From: Bedellia somnulentella
Lineage: Eukaryota > Arthropoda > Insecta > Lepidoptera > Bedelliidae
Assembly (NCBI GenBank): GCA_963576735.1
Contig: OY755183.1
Span: forward strand, 7,583,213-7,647,212
Direction of reading: 5' to 3'
DNA: 64,000 nt
Shown here: positions 1-10,000 of the stretch, piece after piece
Layout: the number at the start of each line of letters is the position of its first letter
Numbering within the stretch: the stretch's first letter is position 1
Made by a program: the position numbers and the translations under genes
The notes under the pieces: generated by a model
Seen by the model: only the letters and a program-made list of their open reading frames with translations
Database searches by the model: none
What the model was told of the DNA's origin: nothing

Positions 1-119
1 GACCATGATGACATATTCCTTACACAAACTTCTGTGATAGTGATTTAAAGCTTAAGGTAGACATTGATTGGTCGATCTTTTGGATTAGAAGACAACGGCA
101 TTGAAAGCACATAACCTGA

Positions 120-380
120 ACTTGAACTGTTGCTTCGACTTCATTATCAGCGAATAGTCATCCACTGCTGGACATAGGCCTCCCCCAAAGTTTTTGACAA
201 CTAATGGTCTTGTGCTGCCCTCTTTCATCACCTATCCGCAACTTTCACCAAATTGTGGGAGGCTAACCCACACTGCGTCATCCGGTACGTGCCCGCCAAT
301 CTAGAACCTTGGAGTCCTTACGGCTGTCATTTCTGCGTGTAAAGTGCCCTACCCACTGGCACTAAAGTTCTGCAATTCTT
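120..380 (+). repeat. RTE-type LINE 3' region fragment
   Basis: TCCACTGCTGGACATAGGCC and the following TGTGGGAGGCTAACC, CGTCATCCGGTACG and CCCTACCCACTGGCAC match a very common lepidopteran LINE 3' region that I recall as RTE-like. No coding part is present. Confidence 0.55.
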
Positions 381-449
381 TTTTAGTTTTGTCGACTTAT
401 TTCTACTTATGAAAGATTATATATAAAAGTTATTATTGTGTGGAATAAT

Positions 450-890
450 AAATAAAGGCAACGCACGCGTATTCATCTGATTCCGAGCGTAAAGCCGCAA
501 TGCCTCTGCATCGGCGGTGTGTGGCTGGTGCGTGACGACGGAGCGCGCGCACAGTACGGTCCGCGACCGGCCGCGCCAGCTCACGCGCGCGTCCGATATG
601 AACAGCACGCTTTCTATGGGACGCCATTCTTCCGCCCTAGCAAATATAGATTAGAGTATTTGAATCCTATGTAAAAATGGTTGGTATGGGAAACTGCAAG
701 AAATATGGAAATCTGGTCTTAGTTACATAATCAATCTAAGGCGCATACGGAGACGTGACGAGAGAACGCGCGCAAAGCACAGCCCGCAACCTGCCGTGCC
801 GTGCCAATTCACCCGCGCGTCCGATATGAACAGCACGCTTTCTATGAGACGCCGTTCTTCCGCCCTAGCGAATATTATGGTTTGAGTTGG
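450..890 (+). repeat. Two copies of a GC-rich repeat (CCGATATGAACAGCACGC type)
   Basis: Copies at about 536-655 and 750-885 share CGCGCGTCCGATATGAACAG, CACGCTTTCTATG and CTTCCGCCCTAGC followed by AATAT. Two further partial copies lie at 2240-2335 and 2450-2540. The strong GC content differs from the AT-rich surroundings. No gene is seen in 1-2609 apart from these repeats. Confidence 0.8.
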
Positions 891-1406
891 ATTTATGTAC
901 AGTTGGCTCTTTAGAATATATAAAATATATCACGTAAGTGATTTAAAAATATTTCGTTGGTTAATCCCGATTATTACGTATAAAGATATTTTTAGTTTTA
1001 TTTTCTTGTGGCAGAAGAGTGTACTGCTTTTCTCCGCAACCCGATCTTGACAACTCGCATATAATTGGCCTTGTGAAAAGCAATCTTGACGTAAATCGAT
1101 TTCTACGTGTTAAAATATTTGCCCCTGTGATTTATTATTTGTTAAAACAAAGAACATAGGAAATTAAAACTTAACCAAACCGTATCTCGTTATAAAAAAA
1201 CCATTACGTTTGACATTTACTTATATTATCGACATCAAAACAAAAAGAGTGTTAATTATAATACAAATATAAAACTTAAAACAAACAATATTATTTAGAA
1301 ATCTACTGCAAAAATTAAGAATATTGAGAAAGTATTAGGATGATATTAGGTATTACATGATGAAATATAGCCGAAACAACAATAGAAAACTACTACAAAA
1401 TAAAAA

Positions 1407-1628
1407 TACATATACTCACGGCTATAAATCCCTTGAAGGGGTAGCCAGGGCTCAGGAATCAGAAATCCCTCAGCAACTTTTGGAAGTTGCGGTTGGAGAC
1501 CCATCACCAACAACCTTTATTTTACCATTTTCTCCCCACTAAACTTTCCAAAGGTGGCTGAGGAATTTTTATTCCTTAGCTCTGGCTGCCCCATCTAGGG
1601 ATTTATAGCCGTGAGTATATGTATTGTA
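1407..1628. repeat. Family A repeat as a head-to-head inverted dimer
   Basis: It begins TACTCACGGCTATAAATCCC in minus orientation. After TTGGAAGTTG it switches to plus orientation (CGGTTGGAGACCCATCACC) and ends TATAGCCGTGAGTATATG. Both outer ends are therefore the tail end of the family. Confidence 0.85.
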
Positions 1629-1936
1629 TGTATTACGAAAGTATTATTACACTATGATATTACACAAAAAAACAGTACGCTGAATTCAACCGTTCCGTAG
1701 GTAGCCATAGTACCTCGTAGAGCTACACGCGGGGGTATTTTGTTGCGGAGTTATTTTAAAATTGTATTATCATCTATTTTAGCTAAATATGTTTATAACA
1801 AAATAAATAAATTATTAAATATTAAAGACTTAAATTTGTACAAATTAAAAAGACACATTGTAAACTGGCTAAAACAGTTATCGTATGATGATACTGAACA
1901 GTTTTTAACTGTCCAAAAATAAAATGAATTCTGTCT

Positions 1937-2000
1937 CTCACTCACACACACACACATACCTACACACACACATAAACACCCACACATACACACTCACACA
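1937..2000 (+). repeat. CA-rich microsatellite
   Basis: Imperfect (CACA)n and (CATA)n runs such as CACACACACACATACCTACA are visible. Confidence 0.9.
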
Positions 2001-2239
2001 ATACAATACACGTTTGTTAGTATAGTAGTAATTTAAACTGATTTATAATTTTTGATTTTTAATTTTCTTTGTTAGTTATAGTAGTAATTTAATTTTAATT
2101 TTCTGTCTGTTATAATAGTTTTGATTTAAATCTGCATGCCAATCATGTAAGGTCACCTGCAATACAGGATTTTACCTAGTGTGGGGACCGTTGATTCTCG
2201 TTGATGTAAATTTTGATAAAATAAATGATTTTGATTTTG

Positions 2240-2540
2240 AGATAACGTGAACCCGGAGCATGCGCACAGCACGACCCGCGACGTTGTATGGGACGCCTTT
2301 CTTCCGCCCTAGCAAATATATGGTTTGAATTTACGGTTTTATATGGCGTGGCTATTTAGCTAGATCGGTATGAGTAAGACTGAAGCTGAAAGACATACGC
2401 AGATCTGTTCTGAATAATGTCATCAACTTAAGAAGAAACAAAAAAAGCGTGACGACGATATTAACAGCACGCTTTCTATAGGACGCCATTCTTCCGCCCG
2501 CCCTGGCGAACAATGTAGTTTAATTTGGAATAATGTAGCT
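2240..2540 (+). repeat. Two partial copies of the GC-rich repeat
   Basis: At 2240-2335 the core is GACGCCTTTCTTCCGCCCTA. At 2450-2540 it is AACAGCACGCTTTCTATAGG with a small CCGCCCG duplication. A (GA)n run at 2580-2602 follows, right beside the MEIOB exon donor. Confidence 0.75.
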
Positions 2541-2609
2541 TAGTTTTCAAATAGGGTGGCTGCCTAGATAAGTTAATATGGAGAGAGAGAGAGAGAGAGA
2601 GATTATTAC

Positions 2610-5600
2610 CTTTGTATCGTGTCAATGTCGAACATATCCAAGAACAGTGATGCTGGAGTGGTATTGTCCATTATTTCAACGCTTCGGACTGTCATATCAA
2701 CACCTGCAGGCATCAATATAAGTCTTTCACATTAGACGGAAAACGTACAGAAAATATTATTGATTCTTTTTTTGTTAAAGAAAAGCTTATTGCATATTGT
2801 AGCTGTCCTGTACCTCATCTTACCTATTTATCTAAGAACTAAGAAGAAATAACTAACCGTAATTTTTCGCCCATGTAGGTAGGTGTAGGCTAGTATAGTA
2901 TTATATTATCTGTGGTGTAGGTTATCGTGTGATCGCCCACCGCCCCGGACGCACCGAATTTAATGGCTACGAGAACGAAGTCAACGGTTTTGAAAGCTAT
3001 CTGCAGACAAATTTATCATCACCGTTCTTATGACAATAAAGTAAAGTCGATTTATTATTTTAATATTTAAAAGGCGAAATAGCTATGTATTATTCGTTAA
3101 ACTTGCTAAGTCCAGGGTGGAAGGTGGTCGATACCAAAACACGATATTTCTATAGATAGTTATTTCAGACATTAACGACTTTAATCAGGTAATGTGCACA
3201 GTACCTAGTTAGTGCGCATGTTCTGAATATATATTTGAGTATAATTAAAACAACTTCCAAACGGATATTTTCGGATATTTTCCTCACAGCCCAATGTCCC
3301 CACCAAGGGGCTCGAGCCTACCCTATATAGGGCGATTTGGCCATAGTCCACCGCGCTGGCCAATTGCGGGTTAGCAGACTAACGACTACTACGGTAATAG
3401 TAGCCGGGACCGACGGCTTAACGTGCCCTCCGAAGCACGGCATCATCTTAATTTTCGGATAATCAGGTGATTCAAGCCTGCAATATCCTCCCAAACTAGG
3501 TTTAATCGTACAAATTAAATTTGTAAGGTTACCACCCCTCGGGAATCGAACCCGAGAACTCCGTACTTAAAACCAAGCGCTTAACCGCTAGACCACGGAG
3601 GCAGTCATATTTAATTTTCGGATATTTTAATCGCGTGTTATTACATGGTTTTTTTTTAAAGCCCGACGTTTCGGAAACTTTTTAGTTATCATGGTCATGG
3701 GAAGACTGAGGTGTAATTTGTTATTATACAGTACTAAACACGCAATTAAAATATCCGAAAATATCCGTTTGGAAGTTGTTTTAAATATAATGTACAATCG
3801 TGAAAGTCTTAGAAAATACTATATATTTGAGTAGTTATATTTACCTGCTTTAGTCTTTATTGACTTCGTAGGCTTGACAGATTTCACAACGACCAGCAGG
3901 TCTACATAAACATTACCAGTTTGTTCTGTAAATTAAAATTTGAAACAAATATTACATAATAACTATGTATGTAATCTGAATGATTTTGATTGAAAGGTGC
4001 TAACTGAGATAAGAAATCGAAGATTTAAAATGATTTATTTGGGTCACCTATACTCACAAATAAATTATATACATTGATTGCATAAATCAAAGAAAATAAA
4101 TACCTACAAACATTTTATGTTGAGTTCTGAATTATATGTTAATAGACATACATACATACATACATACACACATATACTCACGGCTATAATTCCCTAGAAG
4201 GGGTAGCCAGAGCTAAGGAAATATAAATTCCTCAGCCATTTTTGGAAGTTGAGTGGGGAAAAGATCGTAAAATAAAGGTTTTTGGTGATGGGTCTCCAAC
4301 CGCATCGCCCAAAAATCCAATAAAAAGCCGTAAATAATCGAAAATATATAAAATGAACTCTAACTCAAACGTTCACGCGCTTCATCCCCGATATTTAGCA
4401 GAGGTATTAATGCTTCTAATCATCATGTGACATATGACATTATAGTCACTTGGTGTTCCGTGTACCCACGTTTTACTCAAGTGATAGGGGGGCAGGGCTC
4501 AGACCAGTCTGAGGGGGCAGGGTTATCGCCGTTTAATACGAATACACTGTCACATGAACATCTCACCGGAACAAACGTGATAAATTAACAAATTGTTTAT
4601 TTTGTGAGTTTGATGTTATATTTACTTTTGTCGTGTAACGTCAGCTTAGAATAGCACTACCCCATTTCTTCCGGTGGGTGTACGTAAGAGGCGACTAACG
4701 GTATTGGGGCTTTTAAGGGATTTTTGGGCGATGCGGTTGGAGACCCATCACCAACAACCTTTATTTTACCATATTTTCCTTACTCAACTTTCCAAAAGTG
4801 GCCGAGGAACTTCTAGTTCCTTAGCTCTGGCTACCCCTTCTAGGGATTTACAGCCATGAGTATATATGTATGTATGATATTATATTCTAAATCGGCTAAC
4901 CTGGTATAGCCAATACTTCCGACAGGCCACAATATCCGGACGATATTTTAGTAGGAATGTGGAGTAGTGGTAGAAACAAATGATATTCGTTTCCGGTATG
5001 AGACGTTACTTCGGATTGCCCCTCATTTAAAGATAAGTAGAAGGGTGAAGTAACCTGCGGGCAAATTCAAACCAATATTAAATTATGCATCTAGAACATT
5101 TTGCTGTTATGTATAGCGCCAGCACTAATCAGAACAAAGAATTCTAATAGAAATATTAAAAAATACACCCACGACATATGCTTGTTAGTGTTTTTGAAGA
5201 GGTAGTGACATTCTAAGTCGTGTAGTGTCAGCTTAGAATGTCACTACCCCTTTCTACCCACGGGTGTCGTAAGAGGGTCGGGTGACTAAGGGTATGGGGC
5301 TTCTTTAAGTGGGTTTTGGGCAATGCGGTTCGAACCCATCACCAACGATACTTTATTTCTACTATCTGGTCCCCTATATACCAACTGGCGACGAACGATT
5401 AAGAGAAATGGCGACGAATGACTTGAGGAAGGAGATGAATTGTGCGGCGGGTCACCCGACCAAAATGACGACCACTCTGTCAAGAGTGTTACGACTGAGA
5501 AAAATATATAAACTACCAAATGTAGCTGAAGACTGTTTAGGGAGTAATCGCGTAACATACATTCAAAAAAACATACAATCGAGTTGAGTACCTCCTTTTT

Positions 5601-6044
5601 TGAAGTCGTCGGTGGAAAATATTTGTAAAGTTAATGTCAGATACTAACCTGAGGTCTAAATGATGCGTTGTCGCCACCTTTGGGGCAAATTTTAGGCGAT
5701 GATATTTCGACTGAAAGAAAAGGTAATTAATATACAAATATTTTAATATCAGAGAAATAGGTATCACGGTTTCAATTAAGTAAATCAAATAGCTTACCAA
5801 CGTCACCTACCAAAAACCTTTCATAAAAAGTCATTATAAAATACTCCGAGCCCCAAACATCAACATTAATAGTATCATATTCAGAATCTCTCAATGTCAT
5901 AGATGTTACACCTCGCGAGTCACCGTTTTTCTTTTTTGACCCTATTATACGAGGGCTACATTTAGCAATGATGATTCCAATAACAAGTGCATTTTTCACA
6001 TTTATATTCAAATTGTTTAATCGTAATCTTTGAACTCCCGCCAT
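2610..6044 (-). CDS. MEIOB: MEIOB-like meiosis-specific OB-fold protein (partial, continues left of window)
   Basis: Four exons are visible on the minus strand: 6044-5798 (ATG), 5710-5649, 3925-3845 and 2703-2610. All have AG/GT borders. The first encodes MAGVQRLRLNN, then an OB-fold segment with IGIIIAKCSPR, TLRDSEYDTINVDVWGSE and FLVGDVG. This matches the N-terminal OB fold of MEIOB (Drosophila homologue hold'em), a single-strand DNA-binding partner of SPATA22 in meiotic recombination. The 3925 exon reads TGNVYVDLLVVVKSVKP and the 2703 exon VDMTVRSVEIMDN; both fit the start of the next OB fold. Exon 2 ends in phase 0, but the 3925 exon needs one leading base, and about 40 residues of the family are missing between them, so one exon is probably unseen at 3930-5640. 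The C-terminal half lies beyond position 1. The family call rests on motif recognition only. Confidence 0.72.
3245..3784. mobile_element. MITE with AAAACAACTTCCAAACGG ends, split by a SINE
   Basis: The left end AAAACAACTTCCAAACGGAT and the right end's complement match and extend inward over GGATATTTTCGGATATTTT. Internal sequence includes GCCCGACGTTTCGGAAAC. The SINE at 3282-3613 lies inside its left terminal repeat. Confidence 0.78.
3282..3613 (-). mobile_element. tRNA-derived SINE with 15-bp target duplication
   Basis: ATTTTCGGATATTTT flanks it exactly at 3267-3281 and 3614-3628. The minus-strand head at 3605-3536 looks like a tRNA (GTGGTCTAGCGGTTAAGCG box A, GGGTTCGATTCCC box B). The body contains GTGCTTCGGAGGGCACGTTA-type core sequence. 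Acceptor-stem pairing is poor, so it is not a working tRNA gene. Confidence 0.88.
4160..4325 (-). repeat. Family A repeat, partial
   Basis: (CATA)n is followed by TACTCACGGCTATAATTCCC, running to CATCGCCCAAAAATCC. Confidence 0.9.
4345..4600 (-). repeat. Family B SINE body, partial and degenerate
   Basis: GCAGAGGTATTAATGCTTCT, ATAGGGGGGCAGG and ATCGCCGTTTAATACGAATA parallel the family B body. The tRNA head is missing. Confidence 0.7.
4629..4880 (+). repeat. Family A repeat, near full length
   Basis: It runs from TGTAACGTCAGCTTAGAATAG to CAGCCATGAGTATATATGTA, with a short TATG tail. Confidence 0.92.
5217..5360 (+). repeat. Family A repeat, 5' part
   Basis: GTCGTGTAGTGTCAGCTTAG, then ACTACCCCTTTCTACCCACG, running to CCCATCACCAACGATAC. 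The rest to 5590 is unassigned. Confidence 0.85.
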
Positions 6045-7011
6045 CACCAAAATTTAACGTTACGTTACACACACTGAATAAAAATTGAGAATTTAAGCGG
6101 TAAGTTAATAGTTATTTTTTGTACTTCAAAACAGACTGAACAGCTTTATGATTTTGTTTTTACTTTATTTTAATTAGGCTTTTCTTTTGCTGTTTCATTC
6201 ATCCCAATTTCAACTTTCAATTCCAATTAAATGAACCCACCCGCCCAAATCTTCTTATTTTTTTTTGTTTTATGATTTGTTAACTATAACTAGGTATGTG
6301 TAACAATTAATTCGCGTTTCGGACTTCCAGACGATTACTCTGATTCTAAGATTTAGGATTTAAACACGGTGTTTAATATATTACAATAGACTTTATAATT
6401 TTCAGACATATTTTGCTTTATAATTTAATCCCGTGTAATCATGAAAATAAACAATTATTTTGCTTTCAATTGTAAGTACATATTTATTATTAGAAAACAC
6501 ATTTACTGGACAATGTAATGTGTGGAGTGTAAAGATAAACTAAATTTCGTATACGTTCAGAAAAGTCAGAATAATCGTAATTCATACATCACAGAGAAAA
6601 GAATACGTACCTATGGGTCTTTTACGAATTCGATAAAACTCGAACACAGCACACGGATCGTAAACTTTACCCAGAAAGTAAAGCGATATGAATATACATA
6701 TATTGTTTTAACTGAAATGTATGAAATACGACAAACGTTCAAAACGACATCGCTCAAACGCAAACGTAAACCTATCTTTGATCTAAACTCGTACTTAGCC
6801 TATAGTAACTTTTTATCAATTCTACACTTCTATTTGGCGATTGATTGCTTCACATCACTAACGAGAGCGGGAATCTGTTTTTTTTAAAGGATTGTTTTGA
6901 TTTAATTTGCGGTTCAGTGTTGTGTTTGTGTTTTAATTTAAATTAAAATATTGCTAACCATCGGAAAAGCCACGAACAAAACTTTTCTTTACTTATTATT
7001 AGGCCATAAAA
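6045..7011. promoter_or_regulatory. Divergent intergenic region between MEIOB-like gene and POLD2
   Basis: This is 967 bp of AT-rich sequence between two opposed start codons, so both promoters should lie here. A 121-codon plus frame (6522-6887) is present but has no recognisable motif and is probably chance. No clear core element was identified. Confidence 0.5.
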
Positions 7012-10000
7012 ATGTTGTTCAAAGCTAATTCTAAAGAGCCTTCAAAAGAAGGTTTTGAAGACCATGATATCCAAAGAACTGGTGTCGATTACTCTGATCA
7101 ATCTAAAAGATTCTACGAGGCTTCTAGAGACTTTTCCAAACAATATGCACACATTTATTCCGCAAGATTAAATACGTTTAGAAATATCCTTCGTGATATT
7201 GTGCTCAAAAAATGGTCTAATAAGTACAAGATCTTAAAACTATGTGAACTTCGAGACAAGGATATGTGTGTTATTATCGGTACTATATTCAAACATCAAC
7301 AGCTAAAGCCAAGTATCCTTAAAGAACTATCTGATGAGCTAGACATCATACCTCAACCTGTGCGGTAAGTCTCATACAAGCATCTTTAGCCCTAGAATTT
7401 TGGTCTGAATAGCAATAGTATATTTTTCACAGTACTTTTTCCCATTTCATTTACTATCACAAACTTGGACAAGAAATTTCCCAACTAATAGTAAATATAC
7501 ACCAGATTTTATAGTTTTCAGTAAAGTATTTGAAATGGTTAACAAAATAGGGCCACATTATTTATCTAGTATAAATACACTTGTTTTTACTAGTTTTGTT
7601 TTTTACTGATAGAATGCATGTTTTCAGTACTAAAAATATGTTTATTCTTTTAAGAATATACCATTATAAACTCATGGTTACAGAACTCATTTTGTCCATG
7701 ATGAAGACACCATAGTGCTAGAAGATGAGCTCCAACGGATCAAGCTGTCTGGAGATGTAATTGATGTACACAAAGTGGTCACTGGAGTTGTTTGTGCAGT
7801 TCTTGGTAAGATATTGATGGTAGAGATCTAAACATAATGACATACATACGTATGTCATACTTACACCATTATTTCAGAGTTGAATATACTCTGCCACAGT
7901 GACATGCAAATCTATTTTATTTCAACCACTTGTGTTATGAAAACAAGGACTAACTTAATGACCCAAAACTTTTTCACAATAATACAACAATTTTTTGTTC
8001 ATTACCATTTTCAGATTATATTATGAAGTTTGAATGTTTTTGTTCATGAAAACCTTCTGTTGGGATTATCACTAATGAATAAAGAAAAATTTCGACACAG
8101 ACGGGAATCGAACCTGCAACCTCGAATATATGCCCCCGTCGCTCTGCCAATTGAGCTATCATGTCAATGACTGCCAGTGCGAAATTCTTCTATCCTTTGT
8201 TTCTTTTACACTTTTAAGTAGTGTTTGCATTCCCTACCTCCGATTTTTTTTACAAATTCAAAAGGCCACTTGTCTACCTTTTCAGATAGAATGCAAATGT
8301 TGAGAATGATTACTCTGACACGGTAGCTCAATTGGCAGAGCATATGGGTGCGTATACCTGAGGTTACGGGTTCGATTCCCGCCTGTGTTGAAATTTTTCT
8401 TTCCTTTGTTTATTCTTTATTTATTTTGCACTTTTAACAAAGCTAACTTATAGCTACGGAATAATAATTTAAATGAATAAAAATTATTGTTGTAAAATTT
8501 TATTGGCCCCCGAATAAAGTATGCAACAAAATAAATAGAGAAAAACATGAACTAACAAATCAATATCACCAAAAAATCAATACTTTATGCAAATCTTTCA
8601 GAAATCCTAGAAGTTATTTATAGCATATTAAATAAATAACCACACCTACACTAAAAACAGTAATATTACAAAAATAGACATTAATTATGTGGCTGAAATA
8701 TATTCATTTACACAAAATTCATGTTAGTTGTCTAAGCGCAATGTGAGTCTAGAAATTTTTCAATATAATTTATGTGCAATTTCATAAATACTATTTCCAA
8801 ACTGAGTTGTTTTGTGTTTTGCAGATTCAAATTTAAGAACCATTCCTTACAGTTTTCATAAACTTGAACTAATGCCAATTTTGTTTACAAAAATTACATC
8901 TCAAGCAGGATTGGTTATTCATTAAATGTAGTTTTGTAATCGTAATGTCTAAAGTTTATAGTTGTTAGTTTGTGGTATTGCTAGACCACTGTCATCAACA
9001 ATAATTAACTTTTACTATCTTCCATCTAAATACCTTATAAAGTGCTTTTTTTATTAAGTAATATAGTGTTTCAGGTAAAGAAGATGAAGATGGTGTTTTC
9101 CATGTAAAAGATGTATGCTGGCCTGGATGCAATGTGCAGAAACCTTTGCCAAAAATTCAAGAAGATAGGTACAAGTTTTAGTTTCTAACTACCTACATTG
9201 CAACTCTTTTAAGCATTTATTTTAAAACTAACCCTTTTGCATATATTTTTTAATAACTAAGAAAAGTTTAACTGCATACACTCATATAAGATGTATCTTA
9301 CAATATAATCTAGTTGTATATATGAACTTCCAAAAGTGGCTGTTGAATTTCTAATTCTGAGGCTCTGGCTAACCCTTATTGAGTTTACAACTTACTCATA
9401 CCATTAATTGGCTTTACACTAACTACTACGCAGAGGTCTGGGATTCAGTACTAAGTTACACCGCTTAGTAGAAAGTCAACTATGAGCAGCTTTGGTTTCA
9501 GCAAACTCCAGATGTACTTATATTTAAAAAACTGATTGTTTATTAAATATTGTAATTGTATTGTGCAATTAAGGCAAAAGTATTTGTGGTTCTAAAAGTC
9601 CCTATTTCTTATTGCAGGTATATTGTATTTGTATCAGGGTTAAACATGGCATCAAAAGCTGGAGAACATTGGTTTGCAATGAATTTGATGATGGAGTGGC
9701 TGGCAGGGTTGGCTGGGACTTTGCAGTACCAGGAAGAACTCTCCAAAGTTGTCAGGGTTATTGTGGCTGGTTGGTAATTTTTGATCTACTTGGCATTACA
9801 CAAATTGGGAGAACTATCTTTTTCTAATCAACTTATACAAGTGGCTTAATTATATTCAATTCCTGGGGTACCACTTCTTCGGGATTAAATCCTCAAAAGG
9901 AGAAATGAGAGCATTCAAATCAAATATTACTAAAATCCTTTGGGAAGTTGAGTATGGGAGGTATTGTGTAAATATGGTTATTAAGATGGGTATCCTACAG

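Noticed and set aside
417..627. Minus frame MLFISDARVSWRGRSR that resembles a MEIOB OB-fold strand
   Set aside because: It falls in the GC-rich repeat present four times in the region, lacks splice borders in phase, and the resemblance stops after a few residues.
3536..3605. Possible tRNA gene on the minus strand
   Set aside because: A and B box-like sequence is present but the acceptor strands do not pair, and it forms the head of a SINE with a target duplication.
5286..5587. Overlapping 90-codon frames on both strands
   Set aside because: They run across a family A repeat fragment and share no features with a protein family.
6522..6887. 121-codon plus frame between MEIOB and POLD2
   Set aside because: Low-complexity K/T/Y/F-rich composition, no motif, and it lies in the divergent promoter region.
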